NCBI RefSeq assembly: GCF_009391885.1 | Contig: NZ_VZII01000007.1 | Location: 1-64,000, forward strand | Length of the DNA: 64,000 nucleotides | DNA from: Pseudomonas sp. MN1F | GTDB lineage: Bacteria; Pseudomonadota; Gammaproteobacteria; Pseudomonadales; Pseudomonadaceae | Reading direction: 5' to 3' | Shown here: positions 45,977 to 54,498 of the stretch, in pieces | Position numbering within the stretch: the first letter of the stretch is position 1 | How the letters are laid out: each line of letters starts with the position of its first letter | Program-made: the position numbers and the translations under genes | The notes under the pieces: model-generated | The model's input: the letters and a program-made list of their open reading frames with translations, nothing else | Told to the model about the DNA's origin: nothing | The model's database searches: none

Positions 45977-46516
45977 ATGTCCATCGACATCAAACACAAG
46001 CACGCTTCCCACGTCATCATCATCGAGGGTCAAGCCTTCAAGGCCAACGATGCGGGCCAATGGGACCTGACAGACATCTGGAAGACCCTGGAGCTGCCGA
46101 AAGGTAAACAGCCGGGTAAGTGGGTAGACACCAAGAAGGCCAAGTCCTTGGAACAAACCGGAAATATCGGTTCGTTAAACAAAGGGCGTGCTGGTTCTGT
46201 TACTCAGGCCACCAAGAGGGCAACCCTGGCGTATGCCGGTTGGGTCTCCGAAGACTTCGAGACAATGGTCTATGACGCCTTCGAGGCCATCCTTGAGATG
46301 CCAGAGGTGGCCGTACTGGTCGCCGACAAGATGCGCAGCATGGGCAATGACCATAGCGCCGCCATCCTTGAGCGTTCAATCTTCAATGATAAGTGCGACT
46401 GGAGCGCCATCAAGCGGCCTCACAGGAACTCCCAGAAGGGTCTACGGGCCGCCGTAGCGAGAGGCAATCTGACACCTGAGAGAGCCGCTGAGCTGGGCCT
46501 AAAGCGTGTCCGCTGA
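45977..46516 (+). CDS. KilA-N domain DNA-binding protein
   Basis: This 179-residue protein has a KilA-N domain: ITIEG-like IIIEGQAFKAND, LTDIWKTLELPKGKQPGKWV, and the signature LAYAGWVSEDFETMVYDAFE. The C-terminal part is helical and basic. KilA-N proteins of phages act as antirepressors or growth inhibitors. AAAAGGAG lies before ATG 45977. The preceding gap (45752-45976) holds a nested hairpin near 45767-45805 and no clear gene. Confidence 0.82.
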   Translation: MSIDIKHKHASHVIIIEGQAFKANDAGQWDLTDIWKTLELPKGKQPGKWVDTKKAKSLEQTGNIGSLNKGRAGSVTQATKRATLAYAGWVSEDFETMVYDAFEAILEMPEVAVLVADKMRSMGNDHSAAILERSIFNDKCDWSAIKRPHRNSQKGLRAAVARGNLTPERAAELGLKRVR

Positions 46517-46590
46517 TTAACTGGCAGTCTTCCGCTATTGGCACAGGACAGTTTACTCTGGCCGTCCTTCCGGTATGTGTAGGGCGCCTG

Positions 46591-46815
46591 ATGAGCTTCA
46601 CGCTTTGTTACACCTACAGAAGCAAACGAGTGGTCACCAAGATTGCCGTTACCTCGCTGACGCCCTACGCAGCGCTTTGTTATGCCTTGCTCCAATCCGG
46701 TGCGTCAGATAATCCCCACCAAGCAAGCTGGCCTGATAGCTACGAAGCGCTCCTTGAGGTCGCCCAACAGCTTGGCCTGACCGACCTCAGCTTTCATCGT
46801 TCGCTCCAACCCTAA
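46591..46815 (+). CDS. small hypothetical element protein
   Basis: This 74-residue protein begins MSFTLCYTYRSKRVVTKIAV, with two helices (YAALCYALLQSG, YEALLEVAQQLGL). It has a weak ribosome-binding site and no known family. Its end lies 18 bp before the next short frame. Confidence 0.4.
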   Translation: MSFTLCYTYRSKRVVTKIAVTSLTPYAALCYALLQSGASDNPHQASWPDSYEALLEVAQQLGLTDLSFHRSLQP

Positions 46816-46833
46816 CCGCTTATGGAGAACCCC

Positions 46834-46914
46834 ATGGACTACTTACAGGCCATCTGCTGGGCCTGTCTGGTCGTCCGTGTGGCCCTCTGGCTGTGGTCGT
46901 GTGGTCGCCGGTAG
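46834..46914 (+). CDS. 26-residue membrane peptide candidate
   Basis: The frame begins MDYLQAICWACLVVRVALWL and is one tryptophan-rich hydrophobic helix with a basic end (SCGRR). GGAG lies eight bases before the ATG. It could be a small membrane toxin, a holin-like peptide, or chance. Confidence 0.4.
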   Translation: MDYLQAICWACLVVRVALWLWSCGRR

Positions 46915-47053
46915 GCCCTGCAAGAATCTGACAGAAAAATCTGAGCGACCACCTCAATAAACAATACCGCGCAGGTTCCCCCGTAGGCCATCGCATGGGT
47001 GCCTGTGGGCGCCATAAAGACCCCAGTCAATTCGCCCTTGCGGTCTGGTCAAC

Positions 47054-47085
47054 TGTCACCAACACTGTCACCAGCTTTGTCACCA
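47054..47085 (+). repeat. right arm-type repeats, three TGTCACCA
   Basis: TGTCACCA occurs at 47054, 47066 and 47078, spaced 12 bp, in the same orientation as the left set. The remaining part of 46915-47143 has no gene; the reading frame at 46999-47187 only borrows the displaced DUF6231 end. Confidence 0.65.
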
Positions 47086-47143
47086 AATCCCTTGAGGTCC
47101 TCTATGAAGCCCGCTACGCTTGGCCTGCCACCATGCCCCTCAC

Positions 47144-47159
47144 AGTTCTGGGCCAACCC
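47144..47159 (+). repeat. attR core
   Basis: This second copy of AGTTCTGGGCCAACCC is the right end of the element. The bases to its right continue as the original chromosome. Confidence 0.8.
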
Positions 47160-47187
47160 TGAAAACTTCGGCAAGTATTGGTGGTGA
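47147..47187 (+). pseudogene. displaced 3' end of the DUF6231 gene
   Basis: It encodes [13 protein letters not shown] and a TGA stop, whose last base starts ATG 47187 (TGATG). This is most likely the original end of the DUF6231 gene before insertion. In the uninterrupted state DUF6231 and the YchJ-like gene would be translationally coupled. Confidence 0.75.
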
Positions 47188-47189
47188 TG

Positions 47190-47666
47190 ATGAGTGTCTC
47201 GGTTTGCCCTTGTGGCAGCGGCAACCTGCTCGACGCCTGCTGTGGGCATTACCATGCCGGCACCCCGGCTCCCGACGCCCAGACGCTGATGCGTTCGCGC
47301 TACAGCGCCTATGTATTGGGGCTGGTCGACTACCTGGTAGCCACCACCCTGCCGGCCCAGCAGGACGGGCTGGACCGCGCTGCCATGGCAGCATGGAGCG
47401 CCCAGAGCACCTGGCTGGGCCTGGAAGTGGAAAACGCCGAGGTACTCGGTGGCCAGCCCGAGCACGCCTTCGTGACCTTCACCGCACGCTGGCATGACCA
47501 TGAGGGTGACCATCAGCACCGCGAGCGTTCTGCGTTCGTACAGCATGAGGGGCGCTGGTACTTCATCGACCCTACGGTTGCGCTCAAGGCCGGCCGCAAC
47601 GACCCCTGCCCCTGCGCCAGCGGGCAGAAATTCAAGAAATGCTGCGCCAGCTACGTCGGTAACTGA
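47190..47666 (+). CDS. YchJ/UPF0225 family SEC-C zinc-motif protein
   Basis: This 158-residue protein has SEC-C type cysteine motifs at both ends (CPCGSG with a downstream CC, and [13 protein letters not shown]) around an NTF2-like domain ([36 protein letters not shown]). It resembles E. coli YchJ; function is unknown, zinc binding is likely. Starts at 47187 and 47190 are both possible. Insertion of the element separated it from its original upstream partner. Confidence 0.88.
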   Translation: MSVSVCPCGSGNLLDACCGHYHAGTPAPDAQTLMRSRYSAYVLGLVDYLVATTLPAQQDGLDRAAMAAWSAQSTWLGLEVENAEVLGGQPEHAFVTFTARWHDHEGDHQHRERSAFVQHEGRWYFIDPTVALKAGRNDPCPCASGQKFKKCCASYVGN

Positions 47667-47668
47667 AC

Positions 47669-48145
47669 ATGATTGCCGCCACCCGCCTGCTCTTGCTCAG
47701 CGCCCTGCTGACGCTGCTGGCGGGCTGCGCGAGCTGGGGCGACGATGATACGCGCGAGCCGGAACTGCATCTGGACAAGGTGGAAACGGTCAAGGCGCGG
47801 CTGCTGCAGCAGGAATTCGTCCTGCACCTGCGCGTCGACAACCCCAACGACAGCCGCCTGTTCATTCGCAACCTGAGCTATTCGGTGTGGCTCGACGACC
47901 TGCTGCTGGCTCAGGACGAAGTCAGCCTCTGGCGCAGCGTCGGCGGGCATGCCCGACGCACCTTCAAGATCACCGCGCGGACCAACCTGTGGCAGCACCT
48001 GAAGCCATTGGCCAAGCTGCTCAAGAGCGGGCAGCCGCTGCATTACCGCCTGCAGGGCGAGCTGGAGACCGGGCTGATCTTCCATCAGGACCTGCACTTG
48101 TCGCGCAGTGGTGAGATAATCCCCGGCGATCTCATACCGGAGTAA
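47669..48145 (+). CDS. LEA14-like (WHy domain) lipoprotein
   Basis: This 158-residue protein has lipobox LLAGC near residue 20 and an LEA type 2 beta-sandwich domain ([33 protein letters not shown]). Such proteins are linked to stress tolerance. It starts 2 bp after the YchJ stop and ends 7 bp before the next SEC-C gene, so it is in the same operon. Confidence 0.85.
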   Translation: MIAATRLLLLSALLTLLAGCASWGDDDTREPELHLDKVETVKARLLQQEFVLHLRVDNPNDSRLFIRNLSYSVWLDDLLLAQDEVSLWRSVGGHARRTFKITARTNLWQHLKPLAKLLKSGQPLHYRLQGELETGLIFHQDLHLSRSGEIIPGDLIPE

Positions 48146-48152
48146 CCCTGCA

Positions 48153-48356
48153 ATGACCCAGCAACCCCATGTTCATGGCCCGGACTGCAACCACGGTCAC
48201 GATCATCAGCATGATCACGACCACGGCCATGTACACGGCCCGCACTGCAATCACGGCCACCAGGAGCCGGTGCGCAACGCCCTGAAGGACGTCGGCCGCA
48301 ATGACCCGTGCCCGTGCGGCAGCCAGAAAAAGTTCAAGAAGTGCCACGGCGCTTGA
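48153..48356 (+). CDS. small histidine-rich SEC-C protein
   Basis: This 67-residue protein has an N-terminal half of repeated HxH motifs ([20 protein letters not shown]), then [11 protein letters not shown] with the duplicated unit HGPxCNHGH, and a C-terminal SEC-C motif ([14 protein letters not shown]). It should bind several zinc, nickel or cobalt ions and may act as a metal store or chaperone. Confidence 0.85.
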   Translation: MTQQPHVHGPDCNHGHDHQHDHDHGHVHGPHCNHGHQEPVRNALKDVGRNDPCPCGSQKKFKKCHGA

Positions 48357-48501
48357 TCCTTTGAACGCAGGTACCTGCAGCGGCGATGACGGCGGTGCAG
48401 GTACCGCTGGTAAATAAAGCTCCACCGCACCTTGCATGGCGCCTGCGCGCTCACTACCTTAGCGCCTTTCGAACCCGCCACGCCTTGCAGGAGCCCTTGT
48501 C

Positions 48502-50943
48502 ATGGCCGCCCCCGTCCTTCCTCCCTTCCGCCCGCGGCTCAGCGCCGCCGCCACGTTGCTCGGCATGCTCGGGCTCGCCGGCTGCCAGATGGGTGGCTAT
48601 CAGGACAGCGTGCCACCGACCACCGGCGTGCAGCCGCTCAAGGGCCTGGCGCAGAATGTCTCGGTCCGGCGCAACGCCATGGGCGCGCCACTGATCGAAA
48701 GCAGCAGCTTCCATGACGCCCTGTTTACCCTCGGCTATGTGCATGCCGGCGATCGCATCGAGCAGATGCTCGCCATGCGCCTGCTCGCCCAGGGCCGCCT
48801 GGCGGAGTTGGCCGGCAGCGAAGCGCTGGATATCGACCGGCTGATGCGCGCCGCCAACCTCAAGCAAAGCGCTGCCCAGCAGTACGCCGACGCCTCGCCA
48901 CGCCTGAAGCGCTTCTTCGAGGTGTATGCCCGCGGGGTCAACGCCTACCTGTTCCGCTACCGCGACAAGCTGCCGGCCAACCTGGCCAGCAGTGGCTATC
49001 GCCCGGAATACTGGAAGCCTGAAGACTCGGCACTGATCTTCAGCCTGTATGCCTTCAGCCAGTCGGTAAACCTGCAGGAAGAACTCAGCGCCCTGACCCT
49101 GGCGCAGAAGGTCGGCAACGACAAGCTGCCCTGGTTGCTGCCCGGCGCACCGGACGAGCCCCTGGCCGAGGCCGAGGTGGAAAAACTCAAAGGCCTGAAC
49201 CTGAGCAGCCAGCTACCAGGTTTGCCCGCGCTGGCTGCAGCCAGCCAGAAACTCGCCGACCTCGACCTGCTCGGCAGCCCCGGTTCGGCCAACCTGGCGT
49301 TGGGCCCGCAACGCAGCCGCAGCGGCAAGAGCCTGCTGGCCAGTGACAGCCGCGCAACCTGGGCCCTGAGCCCGGTGCAGATCCACACCGGCAAGTATCA
49401 GGTCGGCGGCCTGTCACTACCGGGCCTGCCCATCGTGCTGGCCGGCTACAACGGCAAGCTGGCGTGGAGCAGCAGCGCGGTGATGGCCGACAATCAGGAC
49501 TTGTACCTGGAGCAGTTGCGCCGCGCCGGCAGCCAGGTGACCTACCTGGCCGACGGCAAGTGGCTGCCAGCCCGCGCCCGCAGCGAAACCTTCTTCGTCC
49601 GTGGCCAGCGCCCAGTGCGCGAGGTGATGTACGACACCCGCCACGGCACCCTGCTGCCCCAGGCGGGGAACGCCAACCTGGGCCTGGCCCTGAGCCTGCC
49701 ACAGCTCAAGGGCGACCGTAGCCTCGATGCGCTGTTCGACCTGACCCGCGCACAAAATGTCGAGCGCGCCTTCGACAGCACCCGTGAAGTCGCCACTGCC
49801 GCACTCAACTTCGTCTTCGCCGAGCCCGAACACATCGGCTGGCAAGTCAGCGGTCGCTACCCGAACCGCCGCGAAGGCCAGGGCCTGCTGCCGTCGCCGG
49901 GCTGGGACGGGCGCTATGACTGGGATGGCTATGCCGACCCGATGCTGCATCCCTATGACCAGGACCCACCGGCCGGCTGGATCGCCCACGCCAACCAGCG
50001 CAGCCTGCCGCGTGGCTACGGCATGCAGCTGTCCAGCACCTGGTACTACCCTGAGCGCGCCGAACGCCTGGGCCAGCTGGCCGGCAACGGCCGTCACGAC
50101 AGCCGCAGCCTGATGGCCCTGCAGAACGACCAGGTGACATTGCTGGCCGACAAGCTCAAGCAGATGTTCAACGCCCCCGGCATGGCCCAGCCGCTCAAGC
50201 AAGCGATCGAGGCCCTGCCTGCGCCCCAGCGTGACAAGGCGCGCGACACCCTGGCCCGGCTGAAGGCCTTTGATGGCCGGCTGAGCCCGGTGTCGGCGGA
50301 TGCCGCGCTGTACGAGCTGTTCCTTCAGGAAGTGACCCGGCAGACCTTCCTCGACGACCTCGGCCCGGAGTCGAGCCCCGCCTGGCAGGCGTTCGTCAGC
50401 AACGCCCGCCTGTCGTACTCGGCCCAGGCCGACCACTTGCTGGGCCGCGACGACAGCCCGTTCTGGGACGATCGCAACACGCCGCAAAAAGAAGACAAAC
50501 CGGCCATCCTCGCTCGCAGCCTGGCAGCCGCCGTGGATGCCGGCACCGCGCAACTGGGCAGCGACCAACGCGCCTGGCAATGGGGCAAGCTGCACCAGTA
50601 CCGCTGGCCGGCGCCTGCCTACCACGGCCTGGGCGATGCAATGAGTCGCTCGCCGATGGCCGCCGGTGGCGACTTCAGCACTCCGGCCCTGGCCCCTTAT
50701 GCCTGGGGGAGCGACTTCGATACCCGATTGCCGGCCTCGGCGCGAATGATCGTCGACTTCGGCCAGGCCGAGCCGCTGCAGGTACTGACCAGTAACGGCC
50801 AGTCGGGCAACCCGGCCAGCTCGCACTACAGCGATGGGCTGGACGCCTGGTTCAAGGGGCGATTCATGAGCCTGCCGCTGCAGCCGCAGAACTTCGGGCG
50901 GACCTATGGTAGCCAACGGTTGACGCTGGTGCCGGGGCGCTAG
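48502..50943 (+). CDS. quiP: penicillin acylase family protein, probable QuiP-type AHL acylase
   Basis: This 813-residue Ntn-hydrolase precursor has a lipoprotein-like signal (LGLAGC, near 28), an alpha chain, a spacer, and a beta chain that should begin at the nucleophile serine near S262 in [12 protein letters not shown]. The conserved stretch [18 protein letters not shown] follows. QuiP acylases remove long acyl chains from homoserine lactone signals. The assignment rests on length, family and remembered neighbourhood (PA1032 region of P. aeruginosa). A strong terminator follows. Confidence 0.8.
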   Translation: MAAPVLPPFRPRLSAAATLLGMLGLAGCQMGGYQDSVPPTTGVQPLKGLAQNVSVRRNAMGAPLIESSSFHDALFTLGYVHAGDRIEQMLAMRLLAQGRLAELAGSEALDIDRLMRAANLKQSAAQQYADASPRLKRFFEVYARGVNAYLFRYRDKLPANLASSGYRPEYWKPEDSALIFSLYAFSQSVNLQEELSALTLAQKVGNDKLPWLLPGAPDEPLAEAEVEKLKGLNLSSQLPGLPALAAASQKLADLDLLGSPGSANLALGPQRSRSGKSLLASDSRATWALSPVQIHTGKYQVGGLSLPGLPIVLAGYNGKLAWSSSAVMADNQDLYLEQLRRAGSQVTYLADGKWLPARARSETFFVRGQRPVREVMYDTRHGTLLPQAGNANLGLALSLPQLKGDRSLDALFDLTRAQNVERAFDSTREVATAALNFVFAEPEHIGWQVSGRYPNRREGQGLLPSPGWDGRYDWDGYADPMLHPYDQDPPAGWIAHANQRSLPRGYGMQLSSTWYYPERAERLGQLAGNGRHDSRSLMALQNDQVTLLADKLKQMFNAPGMAQPLKQAIEALPAPQRDKARDTLARLKAFDGRLSPVSADAALYELFLQEVTRQTFLDDLGPESSPAWQAFVSNARLSYSAQADHLLGRDDSPFWDDRNTPQKEDKPAILARSLAAAVDAGTAQLGSDQRAWQWGKLHQYRWPAPAYHGLGDAMSRSPMAAGGDFSTPALAPYAWGSDFDTRLPASARMIVDFGQAEPLQVLTSNGQSGNPASSHYSDGLDAWFKGRFMSLPLQPQNFGRTYGSQRLTLVPGR

Positions 50944-50947
50944 TGAT

Positions 50948-50975
50948 AAAAAGCCGCCTGGACTGGCGGCTTTTT
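50948..50975 (+). terminator. intrinsic terminator after the acylase gene
   Basis: AAAAAGCCGCC-TGGACT-GGCGGCTTTTT forms an 11-bp stem with a U-run, between convergent genes. Confidence 0.9.
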
Positions 50976-50989
50976 CTTCCGAGGATGCA

Positions 50990-51415
50990 TCAAGCAGAGA
51001 CGACCGCGAGTTCGATTCGCTGACCGAGCACATGTAATGCATGCTCGACCTGCTCGATCTTGGATCGATGCAACAGATCCACCAAGCGATCAACCTGAGG
51101 GCGATTGACACCCAGCCGCCGCGCCATCTCTGTTTTGCTCACTTTCTGCTCTACCATGGTATTCCATAGGGCTGCCTTCGCCGCCGTGAGGGCCGGCAAG
51201 CGTACGACAGGCTGATCAGCCAATCTCAATGCAGGTAGCGGTATCGCTATCTTCTGGTCAACGTAGAACGAAAGCGCCGACTCCATGGCGTCAACAGCAT
51301 CGAAAAGGGCTTCTTCCTCGGTATCGCCTGCACTGGACATCTCAGGCACATCCGGGCAACTGATCCAGACGCTGCCCGTCTCTCGGTGGATGATCACTGG
51401 ATATTCGAAGGTCAT
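50990..51415 (-). CDS. hicB: HicB-family antitoxin
   Basis: This 141-residue protein has the degraded RNase H-like HicB fold (YPVIIHRETGSVWISCPDVP, AGDTEEEALFDAVDAMESAL) and a C-terminal helix-turn-helix (SKTEMARRLGVNRPQVDRLV). It normally neutralises HicA and represses the operon. GGGGAG precedes the ATG at 51415. The hicA upstream is truncated, so hicB is an orphan here. Confidence 0.88.
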   Translation of the reverse strand: MTFEYPVIIHRETGSVWISCPDVPEMSSAGDTEEEALFDAVDAMESALSFYVDQKIAIPLPALRLADQPVVRLPALTAAKAALWNTMVEQKVSKTEMARRLGVNRPQVDRLVDLLHRSKIEQVEHALHVLGQRIELAVVSA

Positions 51416-51432
51416 TGTGCTCTCCCCTGATT

Positions 51433-51585
51433 TCAACATTCGCTCAGGCCCAGGTCTTTGAGGATCTTTCTTCTGAGCCCTTCGCCAATCTCTTTGGCTC
51501 CATGGTCCGGGAAAATCGTCTGGCGATTACCGAGGTAAACCTTGAAATGGTACGCACCCAGAACGCAACATTTTTGTTGCGCAAA
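51433..51585 (-). pseudogene. hicA: hicA toxin remnant, 5' end missing
   Basis: On the minus strand the frame reads GAYHFKVYLGNRQTIFPDHG and continues AKEIGEGLRRKILKDLGL, the typical HicA C-terminal half. An in-frame TGA at 51586-51588 lies before it and no start codon lies between. The N-terminal double-stranded-RNA-binding part with the GSH catalytic motif is lost or scrambled. The stop lies 17 bp before hicB, as in intact operons. Confidence 0.75.
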
Positions 51586-51728
51586 TCAATGGAGTCCATA
51601 GTTAACCGCGAATGCCGCTTCTGCATTTCTGTATGCCGTGTAGTCCACTTCCTTCAATCAAACCGCTCGAACTTCCTTACGCCCGCATCGCTCCTAACGG
51701 TTACTCCCAGCAACCTGCGCACCCAGCC

Positions 51729-52745
51729 ATGGACCTCGTCATCGCCCGCCCCGAAGGCCTGTACTGCCCCCCTGGCGACTTCTACATAGACCCCTGGCGC
51801 CCGGTCGAGCGCGCCGTGATCACCCACGGCCATGGCGACCATGCCCGTACCGGCAATCATCACTACCTGACCGCCGCCCCCGGTGCCGGCATCCTGCGCA
51901 GCCGCCTGGGCCAAGGCATCGCCCTGCAGACCCTGCCCTACGGTGAACGCCTCCGGCATCACGGCGTCACCCTCAGCCTGCACCCGGCCGGCCATGTGCT
52001 GGGCTCGGCACAGGTGCGTCTGGAGTACCAGGGCGAAGTGTGGGTCGCTTCGGGTGATTACAAAGTCGAACCGGACGGCACCTGCGCTGCCTTCGAGCCA
52101 GTGCGCTGCCATACCTTCATCACCGAGTCGACGTTCGGCCTGCCCATCTACCGCTGGCCCAGCCAGGCGAATGTCTTTGCCGGGATCAATGCCTGGTGGC
52201 GAAGCAACTGTGAGCAAGGCAAGGCCAGCGTGCTGTTCTGCTACGCCTTCGGCAAGGCTCAGCGAATACTCCACGGCCTGGACCCGAACATCGGGCCGAT
52301 CCTTGTGCATGGCGCCGTCGAGCCGTTGAACCGGGTCTACCGCGAGGCCGGTGTGCACCTGCCTGCCACCCACTATGTCGGCGATATCCCGCGCGGCGAC
52401 CCGCTGTTGCGCCAGGCCCTTGTCCTCGCGCCACCTTCAACCGCCGGCAGCAGCTGGATGCGCCGTTTCGGTGAGTACAGCGATGCCTTTGCCAGCGGCT
52501 GGATGCTGTTGCGCGGTACCCGCCGACGGCGTGGCGTGGACCGTGGTTTCGTGCTGTCCGACCACGCCGACTGGCCGGGGCTGCTGTGGGCCATCGCCCA
52601 GACCGGGGCCGAGCGGGTCATGGTCACCCATGGCTCGGTCAATGTGCTGGTGCGCTACCTCAACGAACAAGGCCTGGACGCCCGCGCCTTCGTCACCGAA
52701 TACGGCGAAGAAGACGACATCCCGGCCACGGAGCCTGGGGCATGA
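51729..52745 (+). CDS. ligase-associated MBL-fold DNA exonuclease
   Basis: This 338-residue protein of the SNM1/beta-CASP-like exonuclease family has the metal motif THGHGDH (H33, H35, D37, H38), the beta-CASP region (LFCYAFGKAQRILHGL) and the late histidine motif MVTHGS. It is the first gene of the bacterial repair cluster with ATP-dependent ligase, Lhr and PdeM. The ATG at 51729 matches family starts; a ribosome-binding site is weak. The last bases overlap the ligase start (ATGA). Confidence 0.9.
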   Translation: MDLVIARPEGLYCPPGDFYIDPWRPVERAVITHGHGDHARTGNHHYLTAAPGAGILRSRLGQGIALQTLPYGERLRHHGVTLSLHPAGHVLGSAQVRLEYQGEVWVASGDYKVEPDGTCAAFEPVRCHTFITESTFGLPIYRWPSQANVFAGINAWWRSNCEQGKASVLFCYAFGKAQRILHGLDPNIGPILVHGAVEPLNRVYREAGVHLPATHYVGDIPRGDPLLRQALVLAPPSTAGSSWMRRFGEYSDAFASGWMLLRGTRRRRGVDRGFVLSDHADWPGLLWAIAQTGAERVMVTHGSVNVLVRYLNEQGLDARAFVTEYGEEDDIPATEPGA

Positions 52746-54400
52746 AAGCGTTTGCCGAACTGTACCTGCGCCTGGATGCGACCACCTCCAGCAATGCCAA
52801 GCTCCAAGCGTTGCGCGACTACTTTGCCACGGCCCCTGCCGAGGATGCCGCATGGGCCGTGTATTTCCTGGCAGGCGGGCGGCCTCGCCAACTGGTGCCG
52901 ACCCGCACATTGCGCGAGCTGGCCACGGCATTGGCGGGGTTACCCGACTGGTTGTTCGAGGAGAGCTACCAGGCCGTCGGCGACCTGGCCGAGACCATCT
53001 CGCTGCTGTTGCCAGAAGCACCTGCAACCCATGATGACGGCCTGGCACACTGGGTCGAGGCCAAACTGCTGCCCTTGCGCGGCCTGCCAGCCGAGGAACT
53101 CCAGCATCGCCTGCCCCCTTTGTGGTCGCAACTGGACCGCCCCAGCCTGATGCTGTGCCTGAAGCTGATCACCGGCAGCTTTCGCGTCGGTGTGTCCAAG
53201 CTGCTGGTAACCCGCGCCCTGGCACAGCTGGCGGGCCTTGATGCCAAGCGCGTGGCCCAGCGTTTGGTCGGCTACACCGACATTGGCCACCGGCCAACGG
53301 CCGCCAGCTATCACCAGCTGATCGCCGAAGAGTCCGTTGATGAACATCGCCAGCGTGGTGGCCAACCCTATCCATTCTTCCTCGCTCACGCCCTGCAGGC
53401 CCCGCCAGAGCAGTTCGAAACCCTGCTCGGGCCGCCCGATGCCTGGCAGATCGAATGGAAGTGGGATGGCATTCGCGCTCAAGTGGTCAAGCGTGATGGC
53501 CAGCTGTGGGTTTGGTCACGCGGCGAAGAACTGGTCACCGAGCGCTTTCCCGAGCTGCATGGCCTGGCCGAAACCCTACCGGACGGCACGGTGCTCGACG
53601 GCGAGATCCTGGTCTGGAAGCCAGGCGTCGATGCCGGCGTACCGGCAGTGCAACCGTTCGCCGTGCTGCAACAACGCATCGGCCGCAAGACGCTGGGCAA
53701 GAAATTGCTGGCTGACGCCCCGGTGGTGCTGCAAGCCTATGACTTGCTGGAATGGCAAGGCGAGGACTGGCGCAGCCGGCCACAACATGAGCGGCGCCAG
53801 CAATTGCAGCGCCTGGTGGCAGAGCATCCCTTGGCCCCCCTGCTGCTTTCACCACTGCTCGAAGGCAACGACTGGAGCGACCTGGCGCGGCAACGCGAAC
53901 AATCGCGCAAGCTGGGTGTGGAGGGGTTGATGCTCAAGCAGCGGGATGCCCTGTACGGCGTGGGCCGGACCAAGGACATGGGGCTGTGGTGGAAATGGAA
54001 GATCGACCCGTTCAGCGTCGATGCAGTACTGATCTATGCTCAACGCGGCCATGGCCGCCGTGCCAGCCTTTACAGCGACTACACCTTCGCGGTGTGGAAC
54101 GCGCCAGCCGGCACGCCCGACCGCGCGCTGGTGCCCTTCGCCAAGGCTTATTCCGGGCTCAGCGACGAAGAGATGCGCAAGGTGGATGCGATCATTCGCA
54201 AGACCACGGTGGAAACCTTCGGGCCGGTGCGTAGCGTCACCCCGACGCTGGTGTTCGAGCTGGGCTTCGAGGGCATCGCGCTGTCCAAACGCCACAAGAG
54301 CGGTATCGCCGTGCGGTTTCCGCGGATGTTGCGCTGGCGCCTGGACAAACCGGTCGATGAAGCCGACGACCTGGCAAGCCTGCAGGCATTGCTGGTCTGA
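52742..54400 (+). CDS. ATP-dependent DNA ligase (LigB/LigD-independent type)
   Basis: This 552-residue ligase has the nucleotidyl-transfer motif EWKWDGIR with lysine K240, an upstream all-helical DNA-binding domain (1-220), and later motifs (DGEILVW, EGLMLKQRDALY, WWKWKIDPF). It seals nicks with ATP, separate from the NAD-dependent LigA. It overlaps the exonuclease gene by 4 bp. Ligases of this type always accompany Lhr and PdeM in Pseudomonas. Confidence 0.93.
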   Translation: MKAFAELYLRLDATTSSNAKLQALRDYFATAPAEDAAWAVYFLAGGRPRQLVPTRTLRELATALAGLPDWLFEESYQAVGDLAETISLLLPEAPATHDDGLAHWVEAKLLPLRGLPAEELQHRLPPLWSQLDRPSLMLCLKLITGSFRVGVSKLLVTRALAQLAGLDAKRVAQRLVGYTDIGHRPTAASYHQLIAEESVDEHRQRGGQPYPFFLAHALQAPPEQFETLLGPPDAWQIEWKWDGIRAQVVKRDGQLWVWSRGEELVTERFPELHGLAETLPDGTVLDGEILVWKPGVDAGVPAVQPFAVLQQRIGRKTLGKKLLADAPVVLQAYDLLEWQGEDWRSRPQHERRQQLQRLVAEHPLAPLLLSPLLEGNDWSDLARQREQSRKLGVEGLMLKQRDALYGVGRTKDMGLWWKWKIDPFSVDAVLIYAQRGHGRRASLYSDYTFAVWNAPAGTPDRALVPFAKAYSGLSDEEMRKVDAIIRKTTVETFGPVRSVTPTLVFELGFEGIALSKRHKSGIAVRFPRMLRWRLDKPVDEADDLASLQALLV

Positions 54401-54498
54401 AAGAAGGCAACACGGTGAGGCGCGATAACGCAAATTATGCTTCTATCTTTGTGCCGACCCGTGTCGCAGAACGTTTTCGCCACGCAGCCAGGACCACC

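Larger units (their letters stand above)
40490..47159. mobile_element. integrated T7-promoter-bearing element (satellite or degraded prophage)
   Basis: It is bounded by the identical 16-bp cores at 40490-40505 and 47144-47159. It carries a tyrosine integrase next to the left end, three TGTCACCA repeats near each end, and two T3/T7-type promoters. It also has HNH-AP2, BRO-N and KilA-N proteins and uncharacterised genes, all rightward. Base composition is visibly less GC-rich than the flanks, with an AT-rich core at 43640-43740. No RNA polymerase, terminase, portal or tail genes are present. Confidence 0.85.

Noticed and set aside
46999..47187. 62-codon frame ending [13 protein letters not shown] treated as an element gene
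   Set aside because: Only the last 13 codons are meaningful. They are the displaced end of the DUF6231 gene; the upstream part runs through the arm repeats and has no start signal.
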